A DNA stretch of 64,000 bases, from positions 23,757 to 87,756 of the forward strand of contig JAAXKN010000016.1 of NCBI GenBank assembly GCA_025612375.1. Reading direction: 5' to 3'. This document shows positions 35,455 through 44,920 of this stretch, piece by piece. The position numbers and the translations under genes are program-made. The stretch's first letter is position 1. Each line of letters begins with the position of its first letter. Source of the DNA: Ignavibacteria bacterium. GTDB taxonomy: Bacteria; Bacteroidota; Ignavibacteria; Ignavibacteriales; SURF-24. A model generated the notes under the pieces. That model was not told the DNA's origin. It ran no database searches and worked only from the letters and a program-made list of their open reading frames with translations.

Positions 35455-35721
35455 TTAAAAAAGCGGTTTTCTGTTTCTCTGCGGATGATAAATGATCTTC
35501 TTAATAGTATCAAACTGCAGGTGCGGGAATTCGTCCATCAGGCTTTCGACGGCGTCGTTAGTCCTGATGTTGTTTTCCTTCATCTGTCTGAATTTTTTTC
35601 TGATCAGGTAATCCCTCACCGACACCTCATCGATCAGGTAATGGCTGCTTAGGAGCGAGTAAACCTCGTCGCTGATAAGGTCAGCCAAAGGGTTGGTCAA
35701 CTTCTGATTTGCTGCATCCAT
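35455..35721 (-). CDS. Small helical protein of unknown function
   Basis: The start is set at ATG 35721, where AGGAG lies 7 bases upstream; a longer frame to 35775 has no site. The protein has 88 residues, is charged and is mostly helical by inspection, with no signal or membrane segment. DTIKKIIYHPQ near the C-terminus and the alternating helices suggest a DNA-binding helix-turn-helix, but this is weak. It stands alone between the propeller kinase and the DUF5777 gene. Confidence 0.65.
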   Translation of the reverse strand: MDAANQKLTNPLADLISDEVYSLLSSHYLIDEVSVRDYLIRKKFRQMKENNIRTNDAVESLMDEFPHLQFDTIKKIIYHPQRNRKPLF

Positions 35722-35930
35722 GATAGTTCTCCTGTTGTAAAGTATTCTAAAGTTAAAGGTCCTGTTCCTTCGCAAATTTTCAGCCGGCTCGTTATAAGGG
35801 AAAGCTAAAATAACCGGATGCCTCTGATGAATTGCTGCCAGAGTATTTTCTAAATACTAAATAGCATTAAAAGAAAAGATTAACAATCACATGTTAATGC
35901 AGTTTTTGTGCGTTTTGGGGCAAAAAATGG

Positions 35931-35960
35931 CAAATGCCTGCATGATTATGCGGGCATTTG
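35931..35960 (-). terminator. Terminator of the DUF5777 gene
   Basis: CAAATGCCTGCA / TGCGGGCATTTG (12 bp with one G-T pair, loop TGATTA). On the minus strand it is followed by CCATTTTTTG, 31 bases after the stop at 35992. Confidence 0.75.
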
Positions 35961-35991
35961 TCAATTTTCACGAAGAAAATGGGCTGAATCA

Positions 35992-36843
35992 TCAGAATCC
36001 GAACAGGCGTGTGATATTAAAGCCGAGCCTCCAGTTTTTCCCCTTAACCGGGTCTTCCGCCCCGGCAAGGTACTGCGAGGGGTTTAAGTAAGTGCTGTTT
36101 GTAAGGAGTATCTTAAAGAAGTGTCCTCCCGTATTAATTTCAAAGCCGAAGGCCATCGGGTTGGCATTGAGCCTGTAGCCCGAAATGACCGGGTTCCATT
36201 CGAAAATAAGTCCGAACCGGTGTGTAAGGTATCCTTCAATGTAAGTTCCGATTGTAACCGTGTGCTCTATATCCCTGGTAAATATATTACTATTATATAG
36301 ATAGGAGGGTACAATCCCTAGTCCCAGCACATTTTGGTAGAGGGCATTAACGATGAGCTGGCCGTAGTACTGGTAGTTCCTGCTGTCGGTTGAGTTTCTG
36401 CCCGTCTCGGTATTCCATGCCGCTCCGAGCCTTAGGGCTGCAACCACGGGCAGGAAACTGTTTGGCACCTGGAGGAGCCTGTATTTCAGCCTGAGGTCCA
36501 CATTTCCGTTGAGGTTGCTTCTGCCCAGAGTAAATGACAGGTTATCAGTCAGTGCGTAGCCCAGTGCAAGGCGCATAAAGACAGGTCCATCCAGTCCGAA
36601 AAAGTTTTTGATTCCTGTATTTACGGTTGGGAAGAAGCGGTGAGATATTTCGAACTGCAGGTTACCCTTCTGCAGCATTTCAGCAGTAGGGAGGCTGAAT
36701 GCCTGAGTGGAATGGAAAAGGTGAAGTTCCGTTGGTGCGGCCGTCTGGGATCTTTTCCACTCAACTTTTTCCTCCTGGGCACAAACAGCAACGGGAAGCA
36801 AAGCCAGGAGAAAGAAAACAAAAGTAAGATTTCTTTTTATCAT
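35992..36843 (-). CDS. DUF5777-type outer-membrane beta-barrel protein
   Basis: A 283-residue protein with a signal peptide ending VCAQ. The segment ELHLFHSTQAFSLPTAEMLQKGNLQFEISHRF near residues 39-70 is characteristic of DUF5777. The rest alternates amphipathic beta-strands and ends in an aromatic residue (F), as expected for an outer-membrane barrel. Function is unknown, although related genes often sit with haem or cytochrome genes; nothing of that kind is adjacent here. It has a good promoter and its own terminator. Confidence 0.8.
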   Translation of the reverse strand: MIKRNLTFVFFLLALLPVAVCAQEEKVEWKRSQTAAPTELHLFHSTQAFSLPTAEMLQKGNLQFEISHRFFPTVNTGIKNFFGLDGPVFMRLALGYALTDNLSFTLGRSNLNGNVDLRLKYRLLQVPNSFLPVVAALRLGAAWNTETGRNSTDSRNYQYYGQLIVNALYQNVLGLGIVPSYLYNSNIFTRDIEHTVTIGTYIEGYLTHRFGLIFEWNPVISGYRLNANPMAFGFEINTGGHFFKILLTNSTYLNPSQYLAGAEDPVKGKNWRLGFNITRLFGF

Positions 36844-36867
36844 TAAAACTCCTTGATTTCGTCAGTG

Positions 36868-36898
36868 CAAAAATATTTCCCCATTTAAAACAGGCAAA
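36868..36898 (-). promoter_or_regulatory. Bacteroidota-type promoter of the DUF5777 gene
   Basis: On the minus strand TTTG, 19 bases, then TATTTTTG (36875-36868): an exact match to TTG-N19-TAnnTTTG. It lies about 25 bases from the ATG, which has AAGGAG just upstream. Confidence 0.55.
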
Positions 36899-37051
36899 AA
36901 AGCGGATATAAAAGATAATACTCAGTCCGGGAGTAAAAATCAAAGAAAAATGGGGTAAATAGAAGGATATATTGGGCCGCTAAAAAAGACGTGGCATCCG
37001 GATAACATTCCCGCTGCACAAAAAAAATCAGACTTTGCGCACTCTTTTCAT

Positions 37052-37074
37052 AATTTCATTTGACAAATGAAATT
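37052..37074. promoter_or_regulatory. AT-rich palindromic operator-like site
   Basis: A perfect 10-bp inverted repeat AATTTCATTT / AAATGAAATT around GAC. It abuts TATTTTTG (37074-37081), a match to the TAnnTTTG element, about 100 bases before the TonB-receptor gene. It could be an operator for this operon or a terminator; position favours an operator. Confidence 0.4.
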
Positions 37075-37180
37075 ATTTTTGATAGCTTTTCAAGCAATCT
37101 TAAAAATGTTGTCCGACTTATTAATTCAAAATATCTATTTTTTCCGGCCCTTCTCACCTTGCCGGAAAGGAGAAAGTAAA

Positions 37181-40100
37181 ATGAGATTAGTGTTACCAAT
37201 AATTCTGCTTTTTTTACTTCTAACAGACATTCCATTATTTGCACAGACAGGAGGAAAAATTGCCGGTGTGGTTAAAGATTCCAGAACTGGCGAACTTCTT
37301 ATAGGTGCAAACGTAGTCTTGGAAGGAACAAAAATGGGAGCCGCATCTAATGCAGAGGGCTACTATGTAATATTAAACGTTCCGCCAGGAAAGTATAATC
37401 TTAAGGCCAGCCTTATAGGTTATAACAGTACTACTGTCAAAGAAGTTAGAGTAAACATCGATCAAACAACTGATGCAGACATTTCACTGGTTGAAACGTC
37501 ATTGCAGACAGCTGAAGTTGTAGTAGTTGCACAGACCCCGGTTGTGCAGAAAGACGTTGCCGCCAGCAGGCTCAACCTGAGCGGCAAAGAGATGGAAAAC
37601 CTTCCAGTAGCCCAGGTATCAAATATGATCGGGCTGCAGGCAGGTGTTCAGGGAACCAGTTTCCGCGGCGGTTCAGCCGACCAGACGACCTGGCTCTTAA
37701 ACGGCATCAGCCTGCGTGATGAACGTTCAAACCAGCCTTATACAGGCTTAAGCACCACCGCTATTGAAGAAGTTCAGGTTCAGACAGGCGGTTTCAGTGC
37801 TGAATACGGAAACATTCGTTCAGGTCTTGTTAACATTGTAACAAAAGAAGGTAAAACCGACCGTTTCAGCGTTTCCTTCTACGGCCGTTACAGGCCCACA
37901 GGCGCAAAGCACTTTGGAAATTCACCCCAGGACGCAAATGCATTTTGGATCAGACCTTTTGTTGATAATGCAGTTGCATGGACCGGTACAAACAGCGGTG
38001 CATGGGATGAATACACACAGGCACAGTATCCTGAATTCTCAGGATGGAATGCTTTATCAGAACAGATGTTCAGGGATAATCCTGCAACAGCCCTCACTCC
38101 GCAGGAACTGCAGAAATTATACCTCTTCCAGCACAGAAGAAATACTGATATCACCAAGCCTGACTATGATGCAGATCTTTCCGTTACGGGTTACATCCCG
38201 GGTGTCAGCCAGTATTTAGGCAACCTGAGATTTCTGGCTGCATACAGAGGAACACGTGAAATGTACGTAGTGCCCCTTTCACGCGATGCTTATACTGATA
38301 ATAACTTCCAGTTAAAACTGACCGCCGATCTGGCGCAGGGAATGAAACTTAACCTTGAAGGACTCGTTGGCCAGCAGCAGGGAACTTCAACCAGCGGTAC
38401 AGGCGATGTTGGAATGTTCCGTTCAGCTGCAAGCATTGCTTCGCAGTTAAGCTTTTTCTCAAATGCAAAGACAATTGAGAACAGAATTTTTACAAACGAT
38501 TATTTTACACCATCAACTGTTAACGTAAATAACATTGGTGCAAAACTGACTCACGTTCTGAATCCGAATACATTTTACGAAGTTACCGTAAGCCGCTTCC
38601 AGTCAAGATATGACACAAGCCCGGGAAGATACAGAGATACGAGCAGGGTATACAAGTTCGGAAACGTATACTACGATGAAGCTCCCTTCGGTTTCTGGGA
38701 ATCACCAAGCACAGGTGTTGAAGACTTCAGAATGAGCGTTGGTTTCAGTAACTCGAGAGATACCAGCAAGGTTACGGCATACAGCCTGAAATTTGACCTT
38801 ACTTCACAGCTGAACAAATTCAACAACCTGAAGGCCGGTGTTGAATTCGGCTACAGTGAAAACCTCGCAAATTACGGTTCTTACGACAAGTATCTGCCTT
38901 CGGGAAGGTACAGAACTACATGGAATGCTTATCCTACACGCGGTGCAGTCTATGTAAAAGACAAACTTGAATTTGAAGGTATGATAGCTGACGTTGGTTT
39001 AAGAGTAGACTACTCGGCTGCCAATTCAGACTGGTATGTAATAAATAACCCGTATTCGGACGCATTCTCATCTGCGTTGTCAATGGGAATTGACACACTG
39101 CTTCAGAAGCAGCCGACAAAGGCTAACGTAACCGTGAGCCCGCGTGTTGCAATTGCATTCCCGTTAAGTGAAACGAGCAAGCTGTTCTTTAACTACGGAC
39201 ATTTCAGACAGCTGCCGACTCCGGCGAACCTCTATCTGCTCAGAAGATATTCTGATAATAATGCAGTTGTATGGGTTGCCAACCCGAACAATCCTCTGCC
39301 GAGGACAATCATGTACGAGTTGGGATATGAACAGAGTTTACTGGATGAATATATGGTACGCCTTTCAGGCTACTATAAAGACGTATCAATGCAGCCATTG
39401 TCGGTTACATTTACCAGCCGCAGCGGTGCTGCAAACTACTCTACTCCGGAGCCAAACTCTTATGCAGACATAAGAGGCTTTGAAGCCACGATTACAAAGA
39501 ACCGCGGCAACTGGGTCCAGGGTTTTATTAACTACACTTATATGGTTTCAACGAGCGGCAGATTCGGTTTTGCAGCATACAATGAAAACGCACAGGTGCA
39601 GAGAACTTATGAAACAGAGACACTTAACAACTATAATCTCGTAACAAAGCCGGTTCCGCAGCCTTATGCACGCGCCAATGTGGACTTCTTCACACCTATG
39701 GAATTCGGTCCTAAGTTCGGTGGAATTTATCCACTCGAAGACTGGCGTTTAAGCTTACTGGCCAGCTGGAGTTCAGGCGGTTATGACACATGGACAGGCG
39801 GCGGCTCGATACCGGGCGTACAGAACAACGTCCAGTGGAGAGATTATTACGGCTTCGACTTAAAGCTTGCAAAGAATATGAAGTTCGGTCCGTTAAATCT
39901 TCAGCTCTTTGCAGATATCCAGAATGTGCTTAACATCAAGTACATGGATTACTTAGGAAGCAGTGCAGGCTTTACAGATACAAAGGATTACGAAGCCTAC
40001 ATGAAGTCGCTGCATCTGCCGCAGAGTGTTTTCACAAACATCAGGGATAACGAAGGCAACATTAAGCCACCTTACACAAACGTTGGTGTTGCCGGCGTAT

Positions 40101-40297
40101 ATGTATATGGCGATGACAAGCCTGGCGACTACAGAACTGGTGAATATCATGCATGGGATGAAAACGCATCAGATGCTCAGAAGGCTGAATGGAAGAAGAA
40201 TAAATCTTATATAGATATGCCGAACCAGGATTACTTTACATTCCTGAATCCCAGAAATATTTATTGGGGTTTAAGATTCTCATTGGAAATATTCTAA
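37181..40297 (+). CDS. TonB-dependent outer-membrane receptor (CarboxypepD_reg N-terminus)
   Basis: The start is set at ATG 37181, where AGGAG lies 9 bases upstream and a signal peptide ending LFAQ follows; a longer frame from 37067 has no such site. The protein is 1038 residues. Residues 24-110 form a carboxypeptidase-regulatory-like domain (GVVKDSRTGELLIGANV), a plug follows at about 130-240, and a beta-barrel runs to a C-terminal Phe (SLEIF). SusC-type receptors have this N-terminal extension, but no SusD gene follows. It lies 16 bases from the next gene and heads the surface operon. The substrate is unknown. Confidence 0.88.
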   Translation: MRLVLPIILLFLLLTDIPLFAQTGGKIAGVVKDSRTGELLIGANVVLEGTKMGAASNAEGYYVILNVPPGKYNLKASLIGYNSTTVKEVRVNIDQTTDADISLVETSLQTAEVVVVAQTPVVQKDVAASRLNLSGKEMENLPVAQVSNMIGLQAGVQGTSFRGGSADQTTWLLNGISLRDERSNQPYTGLSTTAIEEVQVQTGGFSAEYGNIRSGLVNIVTKEGKTDRFSVSFYGRYRPTGAKHFGNSPQDANAFWIRPFVDNAVAWTGTNSGAWDEYTQAQYPEFSGWNALSEQMFRDNPATALTPQELQKLYLFQHRRNTDITKPDYDADLSVTGYIPGVSQYLGNLRFLAAYRGTREMYVVPLSRDAYTDNNFQLKLTADLAQGMKLNLEGLVGQQQGTSTSGTGDVGMFRSAASIASQLSFFSNAKTIENRIFTNDYFTPSTVNVNNIGAKLTHVLNPNTFYEVTVSRFQSRYDTSPGRYRDTSRVYKFGNVYYDEAPFGFWESPSTGVEDFRMSVGFSNSRDTSKVTAYSLKFDLTSQLNKFNNLKAGVEFGYSENLANYGSYDKYLPSGRYRTTWNAYPTRGAVYVKDKLEFEGMIADVGLRVDYSAANSDWYVINNPYSDAFSSALSMGIDTLLQKQPTKANVTVSPRVAIAFPLSETSKLFFNYGHFRQLPTPANLYLLRRYSDNNAVVWVANPNNPLPRTIMYELGYEQSLLDEYMVRLSGYYKDVSMQPLSVTFTSRSGAANYSTPEPNSYADIRGFEATITKNRGNWVQGFINYTYMVSTSGRFGFAAYNENAQVQRTYETETLNNYNLVTKPVPQPYARANVDFFTPMEFGPKFGGIYPLEDWRLSLLASWSSGGYDTWTGGGSIPGVQNNVQWRDYYGFDLKLAKNMKFGPLNLQLFADIQNVLNIKYMDYLGSSAGFTDTKDYEAYMKSLHLPQSVFTNIRDNEGNIKPPYTNVGVAGVYVYGDDKPGDYRTGEYHAWDENASDAQKAEWKKNKSYIDMPNQDYFTFLNPRNIYWGLRFSLEIF

Positions 40298-40313
40298 TTT
40301 AGACGAGGAAAAA

Positions 40314-42419
40314 ATGACAAAAAGTTTTAATAAATATGCCGCCGCAATGTCGTTACTGGCAGTGATGCTTTTGATGAGCTCCAGAGTCTCCTTCGCCCAG
40401 TATGCCTTCAAGAACATGAGCGTCGGTTCGCTTCACAATTTCTATACCGCAATCGGCGGTGAAATTGAAGAAGCCCGTATGCCGAAGGAGCAGCAGGACG
40501 GCTTTGAGTGGCCGGGTATCTATAAGAACCAGGACATGCAGTGCGCCACAGGCCTTTGGATCGGAGCCAAGGATTTTACCGATGGTTCAGGAACTTATCC
40601 CTACAGGGTTATACACGTAGGGCCCAGAGTTTCGGGCGCTGGTGAATTCTTTCCGGTTGAACTTAAGATGTACAGCAAGTTCGAACAGCCGTCTATTACA
40701 GTTGACGGCAACCCGACTTACGACAAGACAGTTGAGATCGACGGTATACAGCCCGACCTTCCTTATGACAGATTAATTGTAAATAAGGTTAACACTCTGA
40801 TGGGCCTTTCGATGGAAAGGAAGATCTTTGAGTTCAGCCATCCTTACCACGACAATTATATAGTAATGGAGTATACCTTTACAAACACAGGTTACACGAG
40901 TGAGAAGAATGTAAAGGTGCTCGATCAGACATTAAAAGATGTTTACTTCTACTTTAATTACCGCTGGGCCCCCTGCAAGCAGACCAGGTACGTTATAGGC
41001 AACGGTACTGGCTGGGGCATGAATACAATGCTTGACGCCAGAGGCGATGGTGTTCTGCCTGATCCTCAGGGTGAAAATTTCCGTACACAGTTCGCATGGC
41101 ACGGATACTTCCCTGAAAAGCTTGTTACATACAATAATATAGGCGGACCGATCTGGGATCCTTCACAGTCATCAGGTTATGCTCCTGCTTCGGATTCAGT
41201 AGGAAGGCTTGCAGCACCGCAGTTCATGGGTGTTCTGACGCTGCATGCTGATACTTCACCGACGGATCCTACAGACAATAAAAATCTTCCTATTATGACC
41301 TATGAATCATCTGACATTGGTGCATATTCAGGAAACAGCGCATTTGACCTTGGAAAAATGAAGGATGAGTATCTGAATTTCATCCAGAGACCTACTTCAA
41401 ACCCGCGTCACGCATACAGTGTTCATCCTGCATCAATGGCAGGCGGTGTAATAAACTTTAAGGAATTTGCCAATCAGACTGAGGCTCCTAAGAAAGGAAC
41501 TTCGGGCGGATTCTCTGCAAATAATTCATACGGTCCTTACACAATTGCCCCCGGGCAGAGCGTGAAGATCGTTATGGTTGAAGGTGCCGCAGGCATAAGC
41601 CACGAAGCCGCAGTAGAGATGGGAAGAAAATACAAGAATGCCTACAAGACACCGCAGTTTACGGCAGTTGAAAAAGAGAAAAATGAATTTGTTATGACAG
41701 GCAAAGATTCTCTCATGCAGACATGGAGAAGAGCAACAGACAACTATAACAATAACTGGAATCTTGTTCAGCCCCCGAAACCTCCGAAAATGTTCTCCGT
41801 TACTTCAGGCGGTGACAAGATTGGTCTTGAATGGGACAGCGATGATCCTTCGGTAAAGGGATTTGAAATCTACAGAGCACTTGGACAGTACGACAGTACA
41901 TATCATCTTATTTACAAAGCCGGACCAAATGAAAGAAGCTATGAAGATAAGACTCCTGTACGCGGTTTGTACTACTTCTATTATATATTATCAGTAGGCG
42001 ACCAGCAGCCTGCAAATCCTGCACTGAATATTCCTGCTTATACCTTAAAGAGCAGCAGGTATTATACACAGACTTATGACGGAGCTAACCTCCTGAGGCA
42101 GGCCGGAAAGAATATAAGTGATGTCAGGATCATTCCAAATCCGTTCTTCCTTGGTTCGGATGTCGATGCTACAAGATTTGGTGGTCAGTTTCAGAATGAG
42201 CTCCATTTCTATAACACTCCCGGTAAATGTACAATAAAGATATATACCGAGATGGGTGAGCTTATCCAGACACTTAACCACGACAACGGAAGCGGTGATG
42301 TTTACTGGAGATCTATAACAAGTTCAAACCAGCTGCTCGTAAGCGGTATCTATATTGCCGTAATTACCAATACGGAAACGGGTGAAAAGCACATTGCTAA
42401 ATTTTCCATAATCCGATAA
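40314..42419 (+). CDS. Exported protein with divergent T9SS-like C-terminus
   Basis: A 701-residue protein with a signal peptide ending SFAQ. The body has long beta-rich segments of no family I recognise, then a fibronectin-III-like domain near 490-590 (PPKPPKMFSVTSGGDKIGLEWDSDD). The last 95 residues (VRIIPNPFF, CTIKIYTEMGELIQTL, VSGIYIAVITN) follow the T9SS sorting-domain plan but lack the NYPNPFNPS opening. Position between the TonB receptor and the PorV-like gene suggests a surface partner of the receptor, in the place a SusD protein would occupy (inference). Confidence 0.7.
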   Translation: MTKSFNKYAAAMSLLAVMLLMSSRVSFAQYAFKNMSVGSLHNFYTAIGGEIEEARMPKEQQDGFEWPGIYKNQDMQCATGLWIGAKDFTDGSGTYPYRVIHVGPRVSGAGEFFPVELKMYSKFEQPSITVDGNPTYDKTVEIDGIQPDLPYDRLIVNKVNTLMGLSMERKIFEFSHPYHDNYIVMEYTFTNTGYTSEKNVKVLDQTLKDVYFYFNYRWAPCKQTRYVIGNGTGWGMNTMLDARGDGVLPDPQGENFRTQFAWHGYFPEKLVTYNNIGGPIWDPSQSSGYAPASDSVGRLAAPQFMGVLTLHADTSPTDPTDNKNLPIMTYESSDIGAYSGNSAFDLGKMKDEYLNFIQRPTSNPRHAYSVHPASMAGGVINFKEFANQTEAPKKGTSGGFSANNSYGPYTIAPGQSVKIVMVEGAAGISHEAAVEMGRKYKNAYKTPQFTAVEKEKNEFVMTGKDSLMQTWRRATDNYNNNWNLVQPPKPPKMFSVTSGGDKIGLEWDSDDPSVKGFEIYRALGQYDSTYHLIYKAGPNERSYEDKTPVRGLYYFYYILSVGDQQPANPALNIPAYTLKSSRYYTQTYDGANLLRQAGKNISDVRIIPNPFFLGSDVDATRFGGQFQNELHFYNTPGKCTIKIYTEMGELIQTLNHDNGSGDVYWRSITSSNQLLVSGIYIAVITNTETGEKHIAKFSIIR

Positions 42420-42441
42420 TTATTTGCAGGCAGGTAATAAA

Positions 42442-43458
42442 ATGAAAAAAATATTTATAATAATAATAAGTTTAATCACGGGAACTTTGCTCTCGGGCAG
42501 GCTCCAGGCACAGGATCAGCAGAAGCTTGCACAGAGCGGTATGAAGTTCATGAGTGCAACGCTTGATGCCAGGACTGCAGGGCTTGGCGAGGCAGTTACC
42601 GCACTGGACGGCAATGCTGCATTTCTTTTTGCGAACCCGTCAAGTGTTGCCCGCCAGGAAAACCTGGTTAACGCAACTGCAGGTTCAATGACATGGATTG
42701 CAGACATCAAGTATATTTACGGTGCCGTCACATTCGCACCTTCGGGCGGTGACTGGGGTGTAATTGGTATTACAGCAATGAACGTCGATTACGGCGATTT
42801 TATTGAAACCATCAGTTCTTCAAATACTGAGGGTTTTGTTGAGCTGGGTACCTTTCGTCCTTACGCACTCTCATTAGGTGTAAGTTATGCAAAGGCTCTT
42901 AACGATAAGCTGGCACTTGGCGGAAGCATAAAATATGCAAAGCAATCACTGGGCGCAGCCGTGACTTCAATTAACGCTGACGGCAGCTATGTCAAAAGTG
43001 ACCACGTCAGGGGAGTAATGGCCTTCGATTTCGGCTTGCTATACAGAACCGGTTTCCGCAGCCTCAACTTTGCAATGTCTGTAAAGAACTTCTCTCAGGA
43101 GACAAGGTTTGAGAAGGAAAACTTCCAGCTTCCTCTTACTTTCAGAATGGGTCTTTCATTCAACGCGGTTGACCTTCTGGAAAATGTAGACAAGAATATG
43201 CACTCGTTCCTCCTTGCAGTTGATGCTGTTCACAACAGGGATTTCCCGGAACAGGTTAACATAGGTGCAGAGTACACATTTATGAATACTATATCATTAA
43301 GAGCCGGATATAACACCCCGGCAGATGAAAGAAGCTATACTTTAGGTGTGGGTGTAAAGCAGTCGTACCAGAACTACGGACTTGGAGTTGATTACTCATA
43401 CACGCCGTATGGTATCTTTGATGCAGTACACAGAGTAAACGTAAGTGTTTCTTTATAA
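42442..43458 (+). CDS. PorV/PorQ-family outer-membrane barrel protein
   Basis: The start is set at ATG 42442, followed by a signal peptide ending LQAQ; a TTG at 42424 would add six residues. The protein has 338 residues. SGMKFMSATLDARTAGLGEAVTALDGNAAFLFANPSS near the mature N-terminus is the PorV/PorQ hallmark, and the rest is barrel strands. PorV receives T9SS cargo at the outer membrane and passes it to the attachment machinery; PorQ-type members are more general. Its presence among secreted-protein genes fits a local shuttle role (inference). Confidence 0.85.
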   Translation: MKKIFIIIISLITGTLLSGRLQAQDQQKLAQSGMKFMSATLDARTAGLGEAVTALDGNAAFLFANPSSVARQENLVNATAGSMTWIADIKYIYGAVTFAPSGGDWGVIGITAMNVDYGDFIETISSSNTEGFVELGTFRPYALSLGVSYAKALNDKLALGGSIKYAKQSLGAAVTSINADGSYVKSDHVRGVMAFDFGLLYRTGFRSLNFAMSVKNFSQETRFEKENFQLPLTFRMGLSFNAVDLLENVDKNMHSFLLAVDAVHNRDFPEQVNIGAEYTFMNTISLRAGYNTPADERSYTLGVGVKQSYQNYGLGVDYSYTPYGIFDAVHRVNVSVSL

Positions 43459-43492
43459 GCCAAATACAAATAAGTAAATAAATGGTAAGAAA

Positions 43493-44818
43493 ATGAAAAA
43501 TAATATTTACATGAAAAACAGAATTAAGTATCTGGTCCTGCTCTTCCTGACGCTCACCATGTATTATGGCTGTGGTAAAGATGCCGCCCCCGTTTTATAT
43601 GATGAGTACAAGGACAAGGGGACTCCAGATCCGGTAGTTACTTCTGTTAGCCCGCAGAATGTTGCATACGCAGGGCTGGATACTCTGACAATAACGGGAT
43701 CCAACTTTTCTGACAGTGCACATACACTGGTATATTTTGATAATGTCGCTGGTACTGTAATTTCTTCCACACCGACACAGATAAGGGTGAAAGTTCCGAA
43801 TCTTCCCAAAGACGCTCTCGCAATAAGAGTAGTAGTAACAACTGCTTCAAATAATGCTGCTCCTGTTGCCTATGCTCTCAAGGAGGTACAAACGGCATTT
43901 TTCACGGGCTTCCTTTATATGGATCAGCCCCAAACGATCACATTCGATAAGGAGGGGAACCTTTACATTTCACATTCTACTAATAATGCCTTTCAGGGTA
44001 TTAAAAAGATTGATGTTAACAAGAACATTACTGATTATGCCCCCAAAGGTACTTCATCAGCATGGAGTTCTTTGAAGTTCGCATACGGAGCATGGGGCGG
44101 ACAGTCAGGAAAGCTTCTTGGTGCAAGAAAGAAAAAGGGCATCTGGAAAATTGACCAGGGTACTGCTCCTGCATCAACTCCATTTATTGGTGCTCCAATA
44201 GGCGTTGACCAGAATATCTATGATTTTGATTTCGATCCCTCAGGCAACCTCTGGGCTGCAGGTGAAGGACTGAACATTTTCAAGGTCAAGCCGGACTTAT
44301 CGCAGGCAACGAAGTACAAATTCGCAAATACGTCTTCAAAGATCAATGCTGTCAGGGTTTTCAAGGACAACAACACACTTTATGTTTATGTCGGCGGAAC
44401 CAAGGATGGCAAGGAAGGCGTATGGCGCTACAAAGTTGTAAATGATGAAATAGTTGCAGGAAGCGAAGAATTATACTTCGATTTTGCAGCAGCTTATCCC
44501 GGAATTAATTCAGCCGGCTTCCCATTCGCTGTTCTTGGACTTACCTTCAGCAAGGACGGTTATATGTACATAGGTACAGACGCCGATCCGGCAATTGTAG
44601 TTGTCAGTCCGTCAAAAACAGCCAGCGCATTATTGCCCGGAGTGGTTATACCTAAATTTGCATCTTTTGTATGGAATTCATATGATAAGGTGAACGGCCA
44701 GAATCTGGTATATTCCAGGAGTTCTATGGACAGTGAACAAGCAACTGAATTCTATGCCAAAATATTTTCCACAAAAATGTTTAAGCAGGGTGCACCATAT
44801 TACGGACTGGAATTATAA
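43493..44818 (+). CDS. IPT/TIG-domain lipoprotein with beta-propeller
   Basis: A 441-residue protein starting at ATG 43493 (an in-frame ATG at 43511 is also possible). The signal segment ends at a lipobox-like YYGC (Cys at 27). An IPT/TIG domain spans about 46-125 (VTSVSPQNVAYAGLDTLTITGSNF), followed by an NHL/SMP-30-like propeller of DPSGNLWAAGEGL-type repeats. It is probably a surface or periplasmic lipoprotein of the same operon, possibly a glycan-binding SusE/F-like partner (inference). Confidence 0.78.
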   Translation: MKNNIYMKNRIKYLVLLFLTLTMYYGCGKDAAPVLYDEYKDKGTPDPVVTSVSPQNVAYAGLDTLTITGSNFSDSAHTLVYFDNVAGTVISSTPTQIRVKVPNLPKDALAIRVVVTTASNNAAPVAYALKEVQTAFFTGFLYMDQPQTITFDKEGNLYISHSTNNAFQGIKKIDVNKNITDYAPKGTSSAWSSLKFAYGAWGGQSGKLLGARKKKGIWKIDQGTAPASTPFIGAPIGVDQNIYDFDFDPSGNLWAAGEGLNIFKVKPDLSQATKYKFANTSSKINAVRVFKDNNTLYVYVGGTKDGKEGVWRYKVVNDEIVAGSEELYFDFAAAYPGINSAGFPFAVLGLTFSKDGYMYIGTDADPAIVVVSPSKTASALLPGVVIPKFASFVWNSYDKVNGQNLVYSRSSMDSEQATEFYAKIFSTKMFKQGAPYYGLEL

Positions 44819-44920
44819 TTAAAAAAAATGTATGTAATTAATTGTGGATGTTCTTATATTAAGTATACCTTCTATTTAATTTTATAGTTTTATCGTTCAA
44901 AAAAAATAAGGAGTGATTTT

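Noticed and set aside
36868..36898. Classical -35/-10 promoters of the TTGACA/TATAAT type
   Set aside because: The better matches before genes are of the TTG-N-TAnnTTTG form, and classical pairs at 17-base spacing were not convincing.
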